From JACMLD01 sp044227095 (lineage in GTDB: Bacteria > Bacteroidota > Bacteroidia > Chitinophagales > Chitinophagaceae): DNA of 64,000 nt. The stretch lies in assembly GCA_044227095.1 (NCBI GenBank), contig JBGAFV010000001.1, forward strand, positions 3,596,001-3,660,000, in the 5' to 3' direction. This document shows, piece by piece, positions 1-9,481 of the stretch. The notes under the pieces were generated by a model, which did not search any database, was not told the DNA's origin, and saw nothing but the letters and a program-made list of their open reading frames with translations. The translations under genes and the position numbers were made by a program. Within the stretch, counting starts at the first letter, position 1. Each line of letters opens with the position of its first letter.

Positions 1-3000
1 GTTGAATTACTTGATAGTCATTTCAAAAACGAACACACTACAATAGTTGATCAAAGGAAAAGAGAAGTATTATTATCAATTGACAACTTCAATTCAAAGC
101 AAAAAGAGTTTCTCTTTGACACAGATTTCATAAGAACAGAATTTTATAACAAAGGATTAGAAACATTAGGTGTCTTTGCTCAAAAAGAAGATACTTTCTT
201 CAAAAATGAAGAACTAAACTTTGAATTTGAAAATTCACCAATAGCCAACCAAATAACTTTTAGCTTTTCACCTATCATTCAAACTAAAGTAGTTGAAAGC
301 CAAATAGCAATTTCAAAAGATGCAAACAACATCATTAATAAAATAAATGAACTACAAGCCAACGGCTTGTTGCATTTAATTCCTGACTTTTTCAAAAAAC
401 TCTTTTTAATTGACGGTTTAGAAATAGAAACGAAACAACGCTCAGAAGATAATAACTATTCAAACGACACCAATAAACGTCCAGGAGATTTTAGCGAAAA
501 AAATCATCGTTCATTATTTCCATTGCCATACAACGATGAACAGTTTGAAATTGCAAAACGACTAAACGAGCAAGATGCCGTTACTGTAAAAGGTCCACCA
601 GGAACAGGCAAGAGCCATACAATTGCAAATCTTATTTCCCATTTCGTAGCTCAAGGAAAATCTATACTTGTTGTTTCGCATAACGCCAAAGCATTAAGCG
701 TTTTAAAAGATAAATTACCAAGAGCTATTCAAGACCTTGCAGTTTCTTTAGTAAACGAGGGCAAAGGCAATGAAAGTCTTAAAGGCTCGGTTAATGCAAT
801 CATTCGCAATTTAGCACAGCGCTATGAAGAAAGCAAAGTAACAGAGTTGGAAATGCAATTGACCAGCTTAGAAAAAAAGTATGCTGATACCTTGAATGAA
901 ATTTACAAAGTTGTTCAAGCCAATGCAAAAAGCTATAAAGTTTTTAATCCACTTAGCAACCAAATAGAAGAAAAAACGGCTTATGAATGGGCAGTTTTTC
1001 ATTTTGAACAAAGCAACTATCAAACAAAATTTATTAAAGATGTTGTTGCCCATAATACCGATACAAACGGGTTAATTGAAAAATTAATTTCACTTGCAAT
1101 AATAGGCAACAATTTAAAACCAGACGACTTTGAGTTAATTAATTTCCAGTTTTTATCCAATGACAAGTTTTTAGAATTAACTGAGTTACGAAAAATAGAA
1201 ATACAGCTAACAGAAATAAACGAAAAAATAAACGTTGCTGACTACAACGCAATACAACCAAACACACTAACCGAAAAGCTAAAGAAAGAAATTGCTGAAT
1301 TTGAAATACAATATGACAAATTTGAAATCCAAACTATTCCAAGCATAATCTATAAACATTCCAATTACAATATTGGATTACTCAAAAATATTTTAAAGCA
1401 GAATGAAAATTTAAGAGAACAGGTTCAATCAGCAGAAGATAAACTACTTTCCTTTCAACTTGATTTATCTGCAATAGAAGATACAGACCCCGATATTTTA
1501 CATCAACAAATCAACCAATTGATTGTAAAATTTGGAGAAAACAAAACAATTGGTTGGCTTACTAAAAGTTTATTAGACAAGAATCTAAAACGCTTTTTTG
1601 ATTGCAAAGTAAATTTCATTGCTGCAAATGAAATTGAGCATTTCAAAATAATGGAAACCGAAATAAATAAAAGTAAATGCTTAAAACAACTTTCAATTAC
1701 TTTCAACAACTACTTAAATACTTTTGGAATACCTAACCAAACCAAAATTCAAGAAGCGTTAAAAGAACTTGATTTTACAGTTGATTTTGCTAACAAGGTT
1801 ACAGTTTTCAATAACGAGTTAAGAGAGAAAAACCTACCACAAATTTCTATCAATTCAACAGAAGTAAAAAGCAGATTAACCTACTTAAAAAACATAAAAT
1901 ATTATTTAGACTATAAAGATGCTACCAACTTTTTAAAAGAAACAAAACATAAACTAAACAGTTATAGCAAAGCACATTATTTAATTTACAAAATAGCTGA
2001 TGCTATTGAAAATGTTGATAGAGCTTCTTACGAATTATACTTAGATGAATATAGAAGCAGAAGAGAAAAACAAACCCATTCTTTGGAATTTGACAGACTT
2101 TTTAAAGAAACATCTACTATTCTTCCCTTAACTACAAATGCGATTAAAAGCCTTTGTGTTTCAGGCACTTCATTTATTGTAAACAAAGAAGTGAGTGAAA
2201 CAGATATTTTCTTTTTGAAAATTAATGACTTCCTAACCACTGTAACCAATCAAACAAAAGGTTCTGACAAATTGCTGTCAAACCTTCAAACGATAAAAAG
2301 AAGTATTGAAAAGCAAACAGCAGACATTATTTCCTACAAAACGTGGTATCACAAATCAAAGAATGTTAGCGACACACAAAAGGCTGCTTTAAATGCATGG
2401 CTTAATGACCTTATAAATATTGGCAAAGGATATGGAAAAAACACAGCTAGAAATATTGCATCTGCAATAACAAATATGCAAGTGGCAAAAGGTGCTGTTC
2501 CTATTTGGATTATGCCACAGGACACAGCAGTAACCTTTTTTCCAGATGCTGCACCAGAGCAATTTGATTTGCTGATCATTGACGAAGCAAGCCAATGTGA
2601 TATTAGCAGCCTTAATCTTGTTTTTCGTTGTAAAAAGTGTTTGATAGTTGGCGATGAAAACCAAACCTCTGTCGTTGCCGACAGAAGTATTTTTACAATT
2701 GAGCGAACTAATGAAATGCTTGATAAATACTTAATTTCTCACAGGTTCAAAACGCAGTTTGACGTAAACAATAAGAACAATAGTATTTACACAATTAGCG
2801 GTGTTATCTATCCCAACATTGTAACCCTAACAGAACATTTTAGATGCTTACCTGAAATTATTGGTTACTCAAATCAATACGTTTATAATTCGGACATTGT
2901 TCCTCTCAAAACGGCAACAGAGAAAACATTTGGTGAACCTGTAACTATTCATTACGTTGAAGATAATTACCTTGATGAACAAAAACCATTGATTGTTCAA

Positions 3001-3837
3001 AAAGTAATTGAACAAATTGAAAGCTGCATTATTGACTTCCAAGAAGAACGATTAAAGACACTTCCAACTATTGGTATATTGACATTGGACAGTTCTAATA
3101 TTAAGCACCAAACTTTATTAATTAGACAAATATCACAGAACGAATTAATCAAACAGTACGAGGATAAATTGGAGTTACTGATCGGCACTTCCAGAGAATT
3201 TCAAGGCGATGAGAGGGATATAATGTTTATGACAATAACTGCAAGTCATAGTTTCAGCGAAAAAAATAATTTTGACATCAGACCACCACGTTCAGCAGGT
3301 ACGGAAGAGTATATGCGGATTTTTAATGTTGCTGCAAGTAGAGCAAAAGAAAAGTCGGTTGTTATCCACAGTATTCACCCTGACGCAGTAGGTATTATGA
3401 ACCCTGACTGCTATAGAAAAAAACTTATTGACTATTACACAAACATTCAAAACAAAGCGAACAAACAAACCGCTGTTATAAACTTGCAGACACTTCTTAA
3501 CAAGACCGATGCTAATTCAGGCGAGTTTGAAAAAAGTGTTTGCAAATTTCTTTACAATAACCTTTTAGGCGACTTTATATTTCCACAGTTTGAAGTTGGC
3601 AAATATTGTATTGACTTCGGACTAATTAAAAACAATAAAAAATTAGCAATAGAGTGCGACGGCTTTACTTATCATTCAGGAATCGTAAAAATACAAGAAG
3701 ACATAAACAGGCAACTCATTTTAGAAAGAGCAGGTTGGCGTTTCTTTAGAGTACAAAGCACAGATTGGTTCTATCGAAATTCACAATTGAGCCGAGAATT
3801 GTTAAACTGGATTCAAACCAACACTAGCGACCTCTGA
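1..3837 (+). CDS. SF1 DNA helicase with C-terminal Vsr-like endonuclease domain (5' truncated by window edge)
   Basis: The frame is open from the first base, so the true start lies outside the window and at least 1278 codons are visible. Seen in order (counting from the first visible codon): Walker A GPPGTGKS near 200, a long coiled helical insert, Walker B LLIIDEASQCD near 860, motif III GDENQTS near 884, the GTSREFQGDERD motif near 1064 and NVAASRAKE near 1110. These are superfamily I (UvrD/Upf1-like, AAA_11/AAA_12) helicase motifs. The last ~90 residues (IDF...LAIECDG...YH...D..RQ...GWRFFRVQS) match the DUF559/MTES_1575 Vsr-like PD-(D/E)xK nuclease pattern. Helicase plus Vsr nuclease is typical of anti-phage proteins (for example Hhe-like), so a defence role is inferred. 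It is followed by a strong terminator and convergent with traE. Confidence 0.85.
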   Translation, partial: VELLDSHFKNEHTTIVDQRKREVLLSIDNFNSKQKEFLFDTDFIRTEFYNKGLETLGVFAQKEDTFFKNEELNFEFENSPIANQITFSFSPIIQTKVVESQIAISKDANNIINKINELQANGLLHLIPDFFKKLFLIDGLEIETKQRSEDNNYSNDTNKRPGDFSEKNHRSLFPLPYNDEQFEIAKRLNEQDAVTVKGPPGTGKSHTIANLISHFVAQGKSILVVSHNAKALSVLKDKLPRAIQDLAVSLVNEGKGNESLKGSVNAIIRNLAQRYEESKVTELEMQLTSLEKKYADTLNEIYKVVQANAKSYKVFNPLSNQIEEKTAYEWAVFHFEQSNYQTKFIKDVVAHNTDTNGLIEKLISLAIIGNNLKPDDFELINFQFLSNDKFLELTELRKIEIQLTEINEKINVADYNAIQPNTLTEKLKKEIAEFEIQYDKFEIQTIPSIIYKHSNYNIGLLKNILKQNENLREQVQSAEDKLLSFQLDLSAIEDTDPDILHQQINQLIVKFGENKTIGWLTKSLLDKNLKRFFDCKVNFIAANEIEHFKIMETEINKSKCLKQLSITFNNYLNTFGIPNQTKIQEALKELDFTVDFANKVTVFNNELREKNLPQISINSTEVKSRLTYLKNIKYYLDYKDATNFLKETKHKLNSYSKAHYLIYKIADAIENVDRASYELYLDEYRSRREKQTHSLEFDRLFKETSTILPLTTNAIKSLCVSGTSFIVNKEVSETDIFFLKINDFLTTVTNQTKGSDKLLSNLQTIKRSIEKQTADIISYKTWYHKSKNVSDTQKAALNAWLNDLINIGKGYGKNTARNIASAITNMQVAKGAVPIWIMPQDTAVTFFPDAAPEQFDLLIIDEASQCDISSLNLVFRCKKCLIVGDENQTSVVADRSIFTIERTNEMLDKYLISHRFKTQFDVNNKNNSIYTISGVIYPNIVTLTEHFRCLPEIIGYSNQYVYNSDIVPLKTATEKTFGEPVTIHYVEDNYLDEQKPLIVQKVIEQIESCIIDFQEERLKTLPTIGILTLDSSNIKHQTLLIRQISQNELIKQYEDKLELLIGTSREFQGDERDIMFMTITASHSFSEKNNFDIRPPRSAGTEEYMRIFNVAASRAKEKSVVIHSIHPDAVGIMNPDCYRKKLIDYYTNIQNKANKQTAVINLQTLLNKTDANSGEFEKSVCKFLYNNLLGDFIFPQFEVGKYCIDFGLIKNNKKLAIECDGFTYHSGIVKIQEDINRQLILERAGWRFFRVQSTDWFYRNSQLSRELLNWIQTNTSDL

Positions 3838-3846
3838 CGAAAAGGC

Positions 3847-3882
3847 ATCAATACATCAGGATTATAGTCCTGATGTATTGAT
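3847..3882. terminator. 15-bp stem bidirectional terminator
   Basis: A perfect 15-bp inverted repeat (ATCAATACATCAGGA and its complement) flanks a 6-nt loop, followed by AAAG and a run of T on the plus strand. It lies 10 nt after the helicase stop codon. The reverse-strand traE unit ends ~70 nt further on, so it could serve both. Confidence 0.85.
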
Positions 3883-3953
3883 AAAGTTTTTGGCCAAGTG
3901 TTTCCTTCCTTGTTACATAATGAAACCGATTAAAATAGGCATTAATAATCAAT

Positions 3954-4286
3954 TTAAACACCAAAGAATGATCGGATAACCGTTGCAACTATTACCAAAA
4001 AGACGCAACTGCCAAACCAGGCAGCAGCAACTTTGCCGGTATCATGGTCGCCACTGTTCCATTTCTGGTAAACCTTAACGGCCCCAATTAGCCCAACGAT
4101 TGCGCCAACCGCATACATCAGATTGGTTCCTGAAGCGAAATAGCTTCGCACTTTGGTGTTAGCTTCATTGATACCTGCGTTTCCATCTTGTGCTACTGCA
4201 CAAAATGACACCAGCATCAATATACTGGTTACTCCCATAAACAGCAGTCGCCGTTTGATTTTGTTTTTTTCTCTGACACTTTTCAT
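3954..4286 (-). CDS. traE: Conjugative transposon protein TraE (DUF4134)
   Basis: The product is 110 residues with a signal-like hydrophobic segment ending in CAVAQ near residue 32, then two membrane helices (ASGTNLMYAVGAIVGLIG and AAWFGSCVFLVIVATVIRSF) separated by a short charged loop with the NSGDHDTGK motif. This is the layout of DUF4134/TraE proteins of Bacteroidota conjugative transposons, where they are small VirB2/VirB3-like membrane subunits of the mating channel. Normally traF, traG and further tra genes follow; here none do, so it appears to be an orphan or remnant. A short TM protein gene lies 103 nt upstream. Confidence 0.8.
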   Translation of the reverse strand: MKSVREKNKIKRRLLFMGVTSILMLVSFCAVAQDGNAGINEANTKVRSYFASGTNLMYAVGAIVGLIGAVKVYQKWNSGDHDTGKVAAAWFGSCVFLVIVATVIRSFFGV

Positions 4287-4389
4287 ACGCTCATATTTTT
4301 AATAATGAAGATTTAAAAGAATGCTCCATTGTGCCAATCTTCACTTACTAACCCATCCACACCGCACAATGAAGCATTAGTTTTTCAGA

Positions 4390-4854
4390 TCACTGCCATA
4401 GATGCAGCGCATCACTTGGCTGAATGATATTTGGATATCTGTTATTTGCTTCCCTATAAATGAACTGGCACATTTCATCGCTACAGTCTGATTTCCTTAG
4501 TACCGGATATTTCGTTGCTATCTGTTTTAGTGAATACAACAATTCATCTTTGTCAATGCCGCTTTCAGCTTCATGTATATAGGCCTGGACTTCATCTGTG
4601 AAAGATTGCACCAGTGGTGAAATATCAATATCTGTTGCTGGCTTTGGGAGATAACTGTCGTGGCTTTCACTCTCCATGGAGGACTTAAATTCTGCCATTG
4701 AGGGTATGGCGACTGAATTGCCGTCGATCTTTTTGATGCCGATAACTCCAAGTATTTCCCACTTATAATACCGGAAGGCAACATAGCCGTAATAGAAAAG
4801 TAAAAGGAGAGCAATACTGCTTAGATACTGCCCCCAGGTGATTGAACTTAGCAT
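4390..4854 (-). CDS. Unknown small membrane protein beside traE
   Basis: I do not recognise a family. The reading frame can begin at GTG 4890, but ATG 4854 is preferred because it puts one membrane helix (SSIALLLLFYYGYVAF) right at the N-terminus, giving 154 residues. The helix is followed by a basic KIDG patch and a soluble acidic C-terminal domain of ~110 residues with two cysteines (CSDEMCQF). Proteins of this size and topology commonly sit next to traE in Bacteroidota conjugative elements, so a link to the transfer apparatus is inferred from position only. Confidence 0.6.
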   Translation of the reverse strand: MLSSITWGQYLSSIALLLLFYYGYVAFRYYKWEILGVIGIKKIDGNSVAIPSMAEFKSSMESESHDSYLPKPATDIDISPLVQSFTDEVQAYIHEAESGIDKDELLYSLKQIATKYPVLRKSDCSDEMCQFIYREANNRYPNIIQPSDALHLWQ

Positions 4855-5011
4855 GACACTTAATTTTTCTTGTTCACAAATCAATTTCACTTCAAAGAAG
4901 TCGTCGGTAAATTAGTTGCAAATACTTTTCCAAAAGAGGTCTGATGATGGGTAAACGAGGTAGGACAACCTCCCTAAGAAAGTTGAAAATGAAGCAATTG
5001 AGCTCTAGAAA

Positions 5012-5245
5012 TTAATCAAAATCGGTCAAAAGCAGTTCGGATGGAGTTGTTTCCAGGGCCTTTGCTAATTGGAGAATGGTGGTAAAAGTGATGTTGATTT
5101 GACCCTTTTCAATCTTAGAGATTTTGCTATGGTCAATCTCACAGCCATACGACAATTCCCGGAAGCTTAAGCCTTTGGCCTCCCGGAGTTTTTTGATGTT
5201 TAATCCCAGCCTTTTCAGGTTGTTTTTGTCGCTTTGCCTAATCAT
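5012..5245 (-). CDS. XRE-family HTH transcriptional regulator
   Basis: The 77-residue protein is almost entirely one Cro/C1-type helix-turn-helix: LGLNIKKLREAKGLSFRELS, then HSKISKIEKGQINITFTTIL, then LAKALETTPSELL. It has no sensor domain. Single-domain XRE proteins like this regulate mobile elements or restriction/toxin loci. It is upstream of, and in the same orientation as, the small membrane protein and traE, and may control them. A ~120-nt gap to the next upstream gene leaves room for its own promoter. Confidence 0.85.
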   Translation of the reverse strand: MIRQSDKNNLKRLGLNIKKLREAKGLSFRELSYGCEIDHSKISKIEKGQINITFTTILQLAKALETTPSELLLTDFD

Positions 5246-5366
5246 ATGAGTGATTGGGCAGCAAGTTGACTTAACTGGGTAGAATTAGCGTGGCTCAATA
5301 AGACCACATAGGGTATATAATACTTTAGTCGGACCTTAAATAATTTAAAATATGCTTTTGAGAAAC

Positions 5367-6521
5367 CTACAACTTTCCCAAAATATTAATCCACTTAAAC
5401 AACATATCTCTAACCGCAGTTATAGTTGCTTTATCGGGAGCATGATATTTTGTTTCAAGGCTACCAAAAGAAATTTCATCTTTTTGTAAAGTGGTGAACA
5501 TCTTGGAAATAACCCGGAGCATTGGTGCTACTGTTCTATTGATAATAATCTTGTCAACAACCAGCAAGCGAATTATTAACGCCAGTTTTGCAACTGATAA
5601 AGAAGTATTTATTTTTTCGTTTGTTTCAATAATTGTCGGCTGTTCTTTTTCAGCAGCTTGACCATTTTCCAAAAATTTAATTTCGGCTTCAATCCAACCA
5701 TTTACTTGTTCCCTTAGAGAGGGCATTGATAAATCATACACGGTATTTAATTTTTCCGCATACTGGGCAATCGTCTTTTGCTCAAATCTGAGGATAGCTA
5801 TTTTTTCCGCTTTGGTTTGTGCCGACTCAATCAAGACATGAAGACGCTGAGATTCGAAATCCACAAATGCCAGTTCATTGAAATTTAACTGGTACAAAGT
5901 TTTGCGAATGGTTTGGGTAGACACTGGTTTTTGTGCAATCAATTCATCCAGCAATAACCTGTGATAAGATAAATTTGCGTAGGAAATCGGTTTTTCAACT
6001 TTACCAGTGCTGAATAGTTTTATGGGTTGGAGAATGGCCTTTGCCAAAACCGGCTCAACACAACCTGAATTAATAACAAACGTTAGTTTCTTTAAACCCT
6101 TCGCAATCTCTGCCCTAGTAATTTCCAAATAAGGAACCGGCACTTTTTCATTTTTGTCGAAATAGCTACCAAAGAAATCCTCAATGAAGTCCAAAGATGT
6201 TTGCAGGTGGCTTCCCAGCGCTTTGTAAAGGTTCAATACCTTTTCAGGCACATTGTCCTTCCTGCAGGAATAAAGCTTATCCAGTAGCCTGATAAGCAGC
6301 GCTTGGTTAACTTTGACGAATTCCTGTTTGTCGCTGATACTTGGATTATTGACAAGGTAGTCAACCAGCAGGTTTCTAACGTTTTCAACTTCCACTGAGG
6401 ATTCATGGACAATAGCGTTGATTTCCTCGCCCGAAAGCCTGCCAAGGGCTTCGTGATAGGGGCAAAGTGTCTCATTGATAAAAATCGTCCATTTTTTTAG
6501 GAATGTGGTCATGTACGGCAT
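5367..6521 (-). CDS. Unknown 384-residue helical protein, mobile-element associated
   Basis: No family is recognised with confidence. The protein is largely alpha-helical and soluble, with no signal peptide or membrane segment. A central segment (FIEDFFGSYFDKNEKVPVPY near residues 112-131) is followed by a three-helix-like C-terminal part ending in VRDMLFKWINILGKL. Location beside an XRE gene and traE suggests it belongs to the same element. An RteC-type excision regulator was considered, but the diagnostic RteC sequence features are not evident. Start ATG 6521 is chosen; a second ATG lies three codons on. A hairpin covers the likely ribosome-binding site. Confidence 0.6.
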   Translation of the reverse strand: MPYMTTFLKKWTIFINETLCPYHEALGRLSGEEINAIVHESSVEVENVRNLLVDYLVNNPSISDKQEFVKVNQALLIRLLDKLYSCRKDNVPEKVLNLYKALGSHLQTSLDFIEDFFGSYFDKNEKVPVPYLEITRAEIAKGLKKLTFVINSGCVEPVLAKAILQPIKLFSTGKVEKPISYANLSYHRLLLDELIAQKPVSTQTIRKTLYQLNFNELAFVDFESQRLHVLIESAQTKAEKIAILRFEQKTIAQYAEKLNTVYDLSMPSLREQVNGWIEAEIKFLENGQAAEKEQPTIIETNEKINTSLSVAKLALIIRLLVVDKIIINRTVAPMLRVISKMFTTLQKDEISFGSLETKYHAPDKATITAVRDMLFKWINILGKL

Positions 6522-6526
6522 GGTTA

Positions 6527-6547
6527 CCTGCTTAGCAACTAAGCAGG
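6527..6547 (-). promoter_or_regulatory. Hairpin sequestering the ribosome-binding site of the downstream gene
   Basis: CCTGCTTAG, a 3-nt loop and CTAAGCAGG form a perfect 9-bp stem. On the reverse strand its 3' arm ends in AGG five bases before the ATG at 6521, so folding would hide the only Shine-Dalgarno-like sequence. Followed on the plus strand by CATTTT, it could alternatively act as a weak terminator. Confidence 0.4.
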
Positions 6548-6697
6548 CATTTTACTGTACAAAGTTTAAGCCTATGCCAGTTTTAGACCATCCGTAAAGC
6601 ATACTATTTTGATACGTAGAAATGAGTATTTTGCTCATTTTCAGCGGATTATTGCAAATTCCATGAGCGATGGCTTGCGGCCAGCAACATTCTTCGG

Positions 6698-8896
6698 TTA
6701 ACTTGACGCATATTCTAGTTTATTGCATAACTCTACTTTATTCCTAACTTCCACCTTTTCGAAGATGTTTTGGGCATGTTTAGTTACCGTTCTTTCAGCG
6801 ATAAACAGGGTATCGGCAATGTCTTTATACTTCAGGCCCCGGCATATTAACTCTGCCACTTCCTTTTCCCTAGATGAAAGGTTATAAACCTGGCAATTTT
6901 CATCAAAACTATGCACCGGCCCTGTACCAGTTCGAATATCATTTCTGTTGAGAGAAGCCAAGGCAGTATTGATGACTGATTGCTTTTGTTTGGCAGTAAC
7001 TGCCAGAATGGATTCAATCTTCTGTAACAATTCCTGGATCATAAAAGGCTTTCGAACGTAATCGATTGCTCCTAACCGAAGCCCTTCATATTTGTCATTA
7101 GGCGCAGACTTGGCGGTTATAAAAATAAAAGGAATATGACCGTAAGATGAATTGCTGGAAATGATTTTTGCAAATGCATAGCCGTCCATCTTATCCATCA
7201 TAACATCAGAAATAATCAGGTCGGGCAAAACAGCGAATTCCTTTAACTGTTTTAATGCTTCATTACCATTTAAGGCAGTATACACGTTATGGTTTTCACA
7301 GAGTTTTTTCGAAAGATAATTTGCCATGCTGATATTATCTTCCACCACCAAGATAGTCTTCTCTTTTTCATTGTAAGGTTTGCATTCAATTTCCAATGCA
7401 ACAGGAGTTGATGAAAAGTAGGACGGAATATCTGGCTTACTGATTGGTTCACTGGGTTTCTTTTGGTATAGAGGTAAGGTAACAGTGAACTCAGTTCCTA
7501 TTTCATGTTTTCCTTTACTTTTAACTGTTATGCTGCCATTCAATTCTTCAATAATCTTCTTTACAATTGGAAGCCCCAAACCCATTCCCTGCCCGTTTGC
7601 CTTTTTACTGGTGATTTGAAAATAAGGTTCAAATATTTTCTTTTGATACTCAGTGGGTATCCCCACACCAAAATCCTGTACAACGAAATTAAAGAGCGTA
7701 TCTTCTTTATAAAGTTTAATCAATATAGTTGCTTCTTCATCAGAAAATTTAATAGCATTTTCAATTAAGTTATTTGCAATTCGGTTAATTGCCGAGGGGT
7801 CAGCCTTAACAAGAATACTATCTTCAACGGATGCAGATAGGTTGACCCTTTTTTTATTCGCATAAGGCTCGAATAATTTCAACCCTTCCTTTACAATCCT
7901 GCTAACATCTGCAATAAGGTTGTGGTTATAAACTATTAATCCTTTGTTGAATTTTTCAACATCAAAGAAGTTTACGATGTCAGAAGTTAGTTTATCTATA
8001 CTTTTTTTAACAACAAGTAATTCCTCTGATTCTTTATTTTTGTGAAGATATTCATCAAGATAATTTGTTATTAAAGTAAGCGGTGTCTTTGTTTCATGCG
8101 CTAGATTTACAAAGGTATTTGTCCTTTGTTCATTTATCTTTTCAAGATCATTGGTTCGTTTTGCTACTTCCTGTTGTAATGTAGTATTCCAATTAAGAAG
8201 TTGTTGTTCAGTATTCACCAAACGTTCATGTTCAGTTCTTAAATCAGCAATATGACGTTTTAGCTGCAAGGCAAATAATAATAAAAAGCCTATGTTAGTG
8301 ATAGAAGCTTCAATACCCTGGCCAAGATTCAAAAAATCTATGATTGGCAGTCCTACCCAGGGAGTCAGGCTTAAAAACAGAACGGTTAGTTCTTCTTTTG
8401 ACTCACTCGTTTTGAAGTTTCCCTGGTGCTTATATTTTATTGATTTAACTAAACTGGCAATAACCCAAATTGCATAAGCAACAGGCAGAATCAGTAAGTC
8501 TTTCGCCAGGTTAAGATTGCCAGTAATTCCAAACACAATCACAAAAAGCAGATACGGAGCAATTAAGAAAAAGTATACTCCTTTGTATGCATGAAACCTC
8601 ATCTTTTCAAGACCGAAAGCTTTGTAAACGTAGTATGGAAAATAACAAGGTGTAATAAAACCTGTGGCATAGGCTATCGCCATTTGAATAAAGTATGAAC
8701 CCGGTAAATGCGAATCAGGCAACAAGCCGCCTGTTACATTGTAAACAACCAGAAGAAAGATTAAGATGATATTGAGATATGCGGTTTTATCATCCGGCCT
8801 CGCCAATCTGTAGATCAGAAGATAACAAAGAATTACTGCCTCTATGCAAACAAAAAGGAAGGTAATAATATGCATTTGGGTCCCAGGCAGTAGCAT
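6698..8896 (-). CDS. Membrane hybrid histidine kinase / response regulator with LuxR-type HTH
   Basis: This 732-residue one-protein phosphorelay has about seven N-terminal membrane helices (residues 1-210), a coiled linker, HisKA with HETKTPLTLI (His near 266), HATPase_c with N-box NLIENAIKFS and G-box DFGVGIP, a receiver domain with phospho-acceptor in LIISDVMMDKMDGY (near 565), and a C-terminal LuxR/FixJ HTH (LSSREKEVAELICRGL...RTVTKHAQNIF, 672-725). Known members sense an envelope or metabolic signal, autophosphorylate and bind DNA directly while membrane-bound. The Bacteroidota hybrid type more often carries an AraC output; LuxR here is less usual. It is separated by 18 nt from the upstream GNAT gene in the same direction. 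Confidence 0.9.
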   Translation of the reverse strand: MLLPGTQMHIITFLFVCIEAVILCYLLIYRLARPDDKTAYLNIILIFLLVVYNVTGGLLPDSHLPGSYFIQMAIAYATGFITPCYFPYYVYKAFGLEKMRFHAYKGVYFFLIAPYLLFVIVFGITGNLNLAKDLLILPVAYAIWVIASLVKSIKYKHQGNFKTSESKEELTVLFLSLTPWVGLPIIDFLNLGQGIEASITNIGFLLLFALQLKRHIADLRTEHERLVNTEQQLLNWNTTLQQEVAKRTNDLEKINEQRTNTFVNLAHETKTPLTLITNYLDEYLHKNKESEELLVVKKSIDKLTSDIVNFFDVEKFNKGLIVYNHNLIADVSRIVKEGLKLFEPYANKKRVNLSASVEDSILVKADPSAINRIANNLIENAIKFSDEEATILIKLYKEDTLFNFVVQDFGVGIPTEYQKKIFEPYFQITSKKANGQGMGLGLPIVKKIIEELNGSITVKSKGKHEIGTEFTVTLPLYQKKPSEPISKPDIPSYFSSTPVALEIECKPYNEKEKTILVVEDNISMANYLSKKLCENHNVYTALNGNEALKQLKEFAVLPDLIISDVMMDKMDGYAFAKIISSNSSYGHIPFIFITAKSAPNDKYEGLRLGAIDYVRKPFMIQELLQKIESILAVTAKQKQSVINTALASLNRNDIRTGTGPVHSFDENCQVYNLSSREKEVAELICRGLKYKDIADTLFIAERTVTKHAQNIFEKVEVRNKVELCNKLEYASS

Positions 8897-8914
8897 CGTT
8901 GCGGCATTTATGGA

Positions 8915-9481
8915 TTATTTTTTTAAGCAAAATAACTTATAGCCAAAATCCAACTCTTGATAAATAGTAAAGCCAAAAGATTGATACCATGGAATATTCT
9001 TTACCGTGGATGTTTCCAAACAAATAGCCCGGTTCTCCTTTTGGCCTTCATTGATTACCTCCTTTAATAACTTACTTCCAATACCCTCATGTTGTTTATT
9101 TGGATCAACGCCAATGAACCATAAGTAATAAATCAGTCCATGAGGATGTTGAGCTTTAATGGTTGCTTCTCTGCTCATAGCCTTTTTTAAATTGGAAATG
9201 CCTAAACAGGTAGTTGCAAATCTTACATCCAGCAATACAGACTTCAATGAAGTTCTTTTCTTATCGGGCTTTATAATCAATGCACATCCTGACTTATCAT
9301 CAGTAATAAAAACATCGCCAAATAGTTTACATACATCATGAGAGTATTCCATTAAACGCTTTAACCTTTCGTCTCTTTTAGCATCTTGTTTAATAATATA
9401 ATTAACGCTTTTATTATCCCCGAATGATTTTACAAGAATATCAACAATGATGTTGCGGTCTATATTTTGAGCTCTTTTCAT
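8915..9481 (-). CDS. GNAT-family N-acetyltransferase
   Basis: The 188-residue protein has the GNAT core. YYLWFIGVDPNKQHEGIGSKLL (near 116-137) contains the acetyl-CoA pyrophosphate-binding Q/R-x-x-G-x-G/A signature (QHEGIG), and the C-terminal strand ETSTVKNIPWYQSFGFTIYQ is the usual motif B. Substrate cannot be told. It lies 18 nt upstream of the hybrid kinase and is probably co-transcribed with it. Confidence 0.85.
   Translation of the reverse strand: MKRAQNIDRNIIVDILVKSFGDNKSVNYIIKQDAKRDERLKRLMEYSHDVCKLFGDVFITDDKSGCALIIKPDKKRTSLKSVLLDVRFATTCLGISNLKKAMSREATIKAQHPHGLIYYLWFIGVDPNKQHEGIGSKLLKEVINEGQKENRAICLETSTVKNIPWYQSFGFTIYQELDFGYKLFCLKK

Noticed and set aside
4527..4814. Reverse-strand frame overlapping the small membrane protein gene
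   Set aside because: Same-strand alternative frame with unusual composition; the membrane helix of the other frame is more convincing.
5367..6521. Calling the 384-residue gene RteC
   Set aside because: The length and the expected RteC core sequence do not match well; left as unknown.
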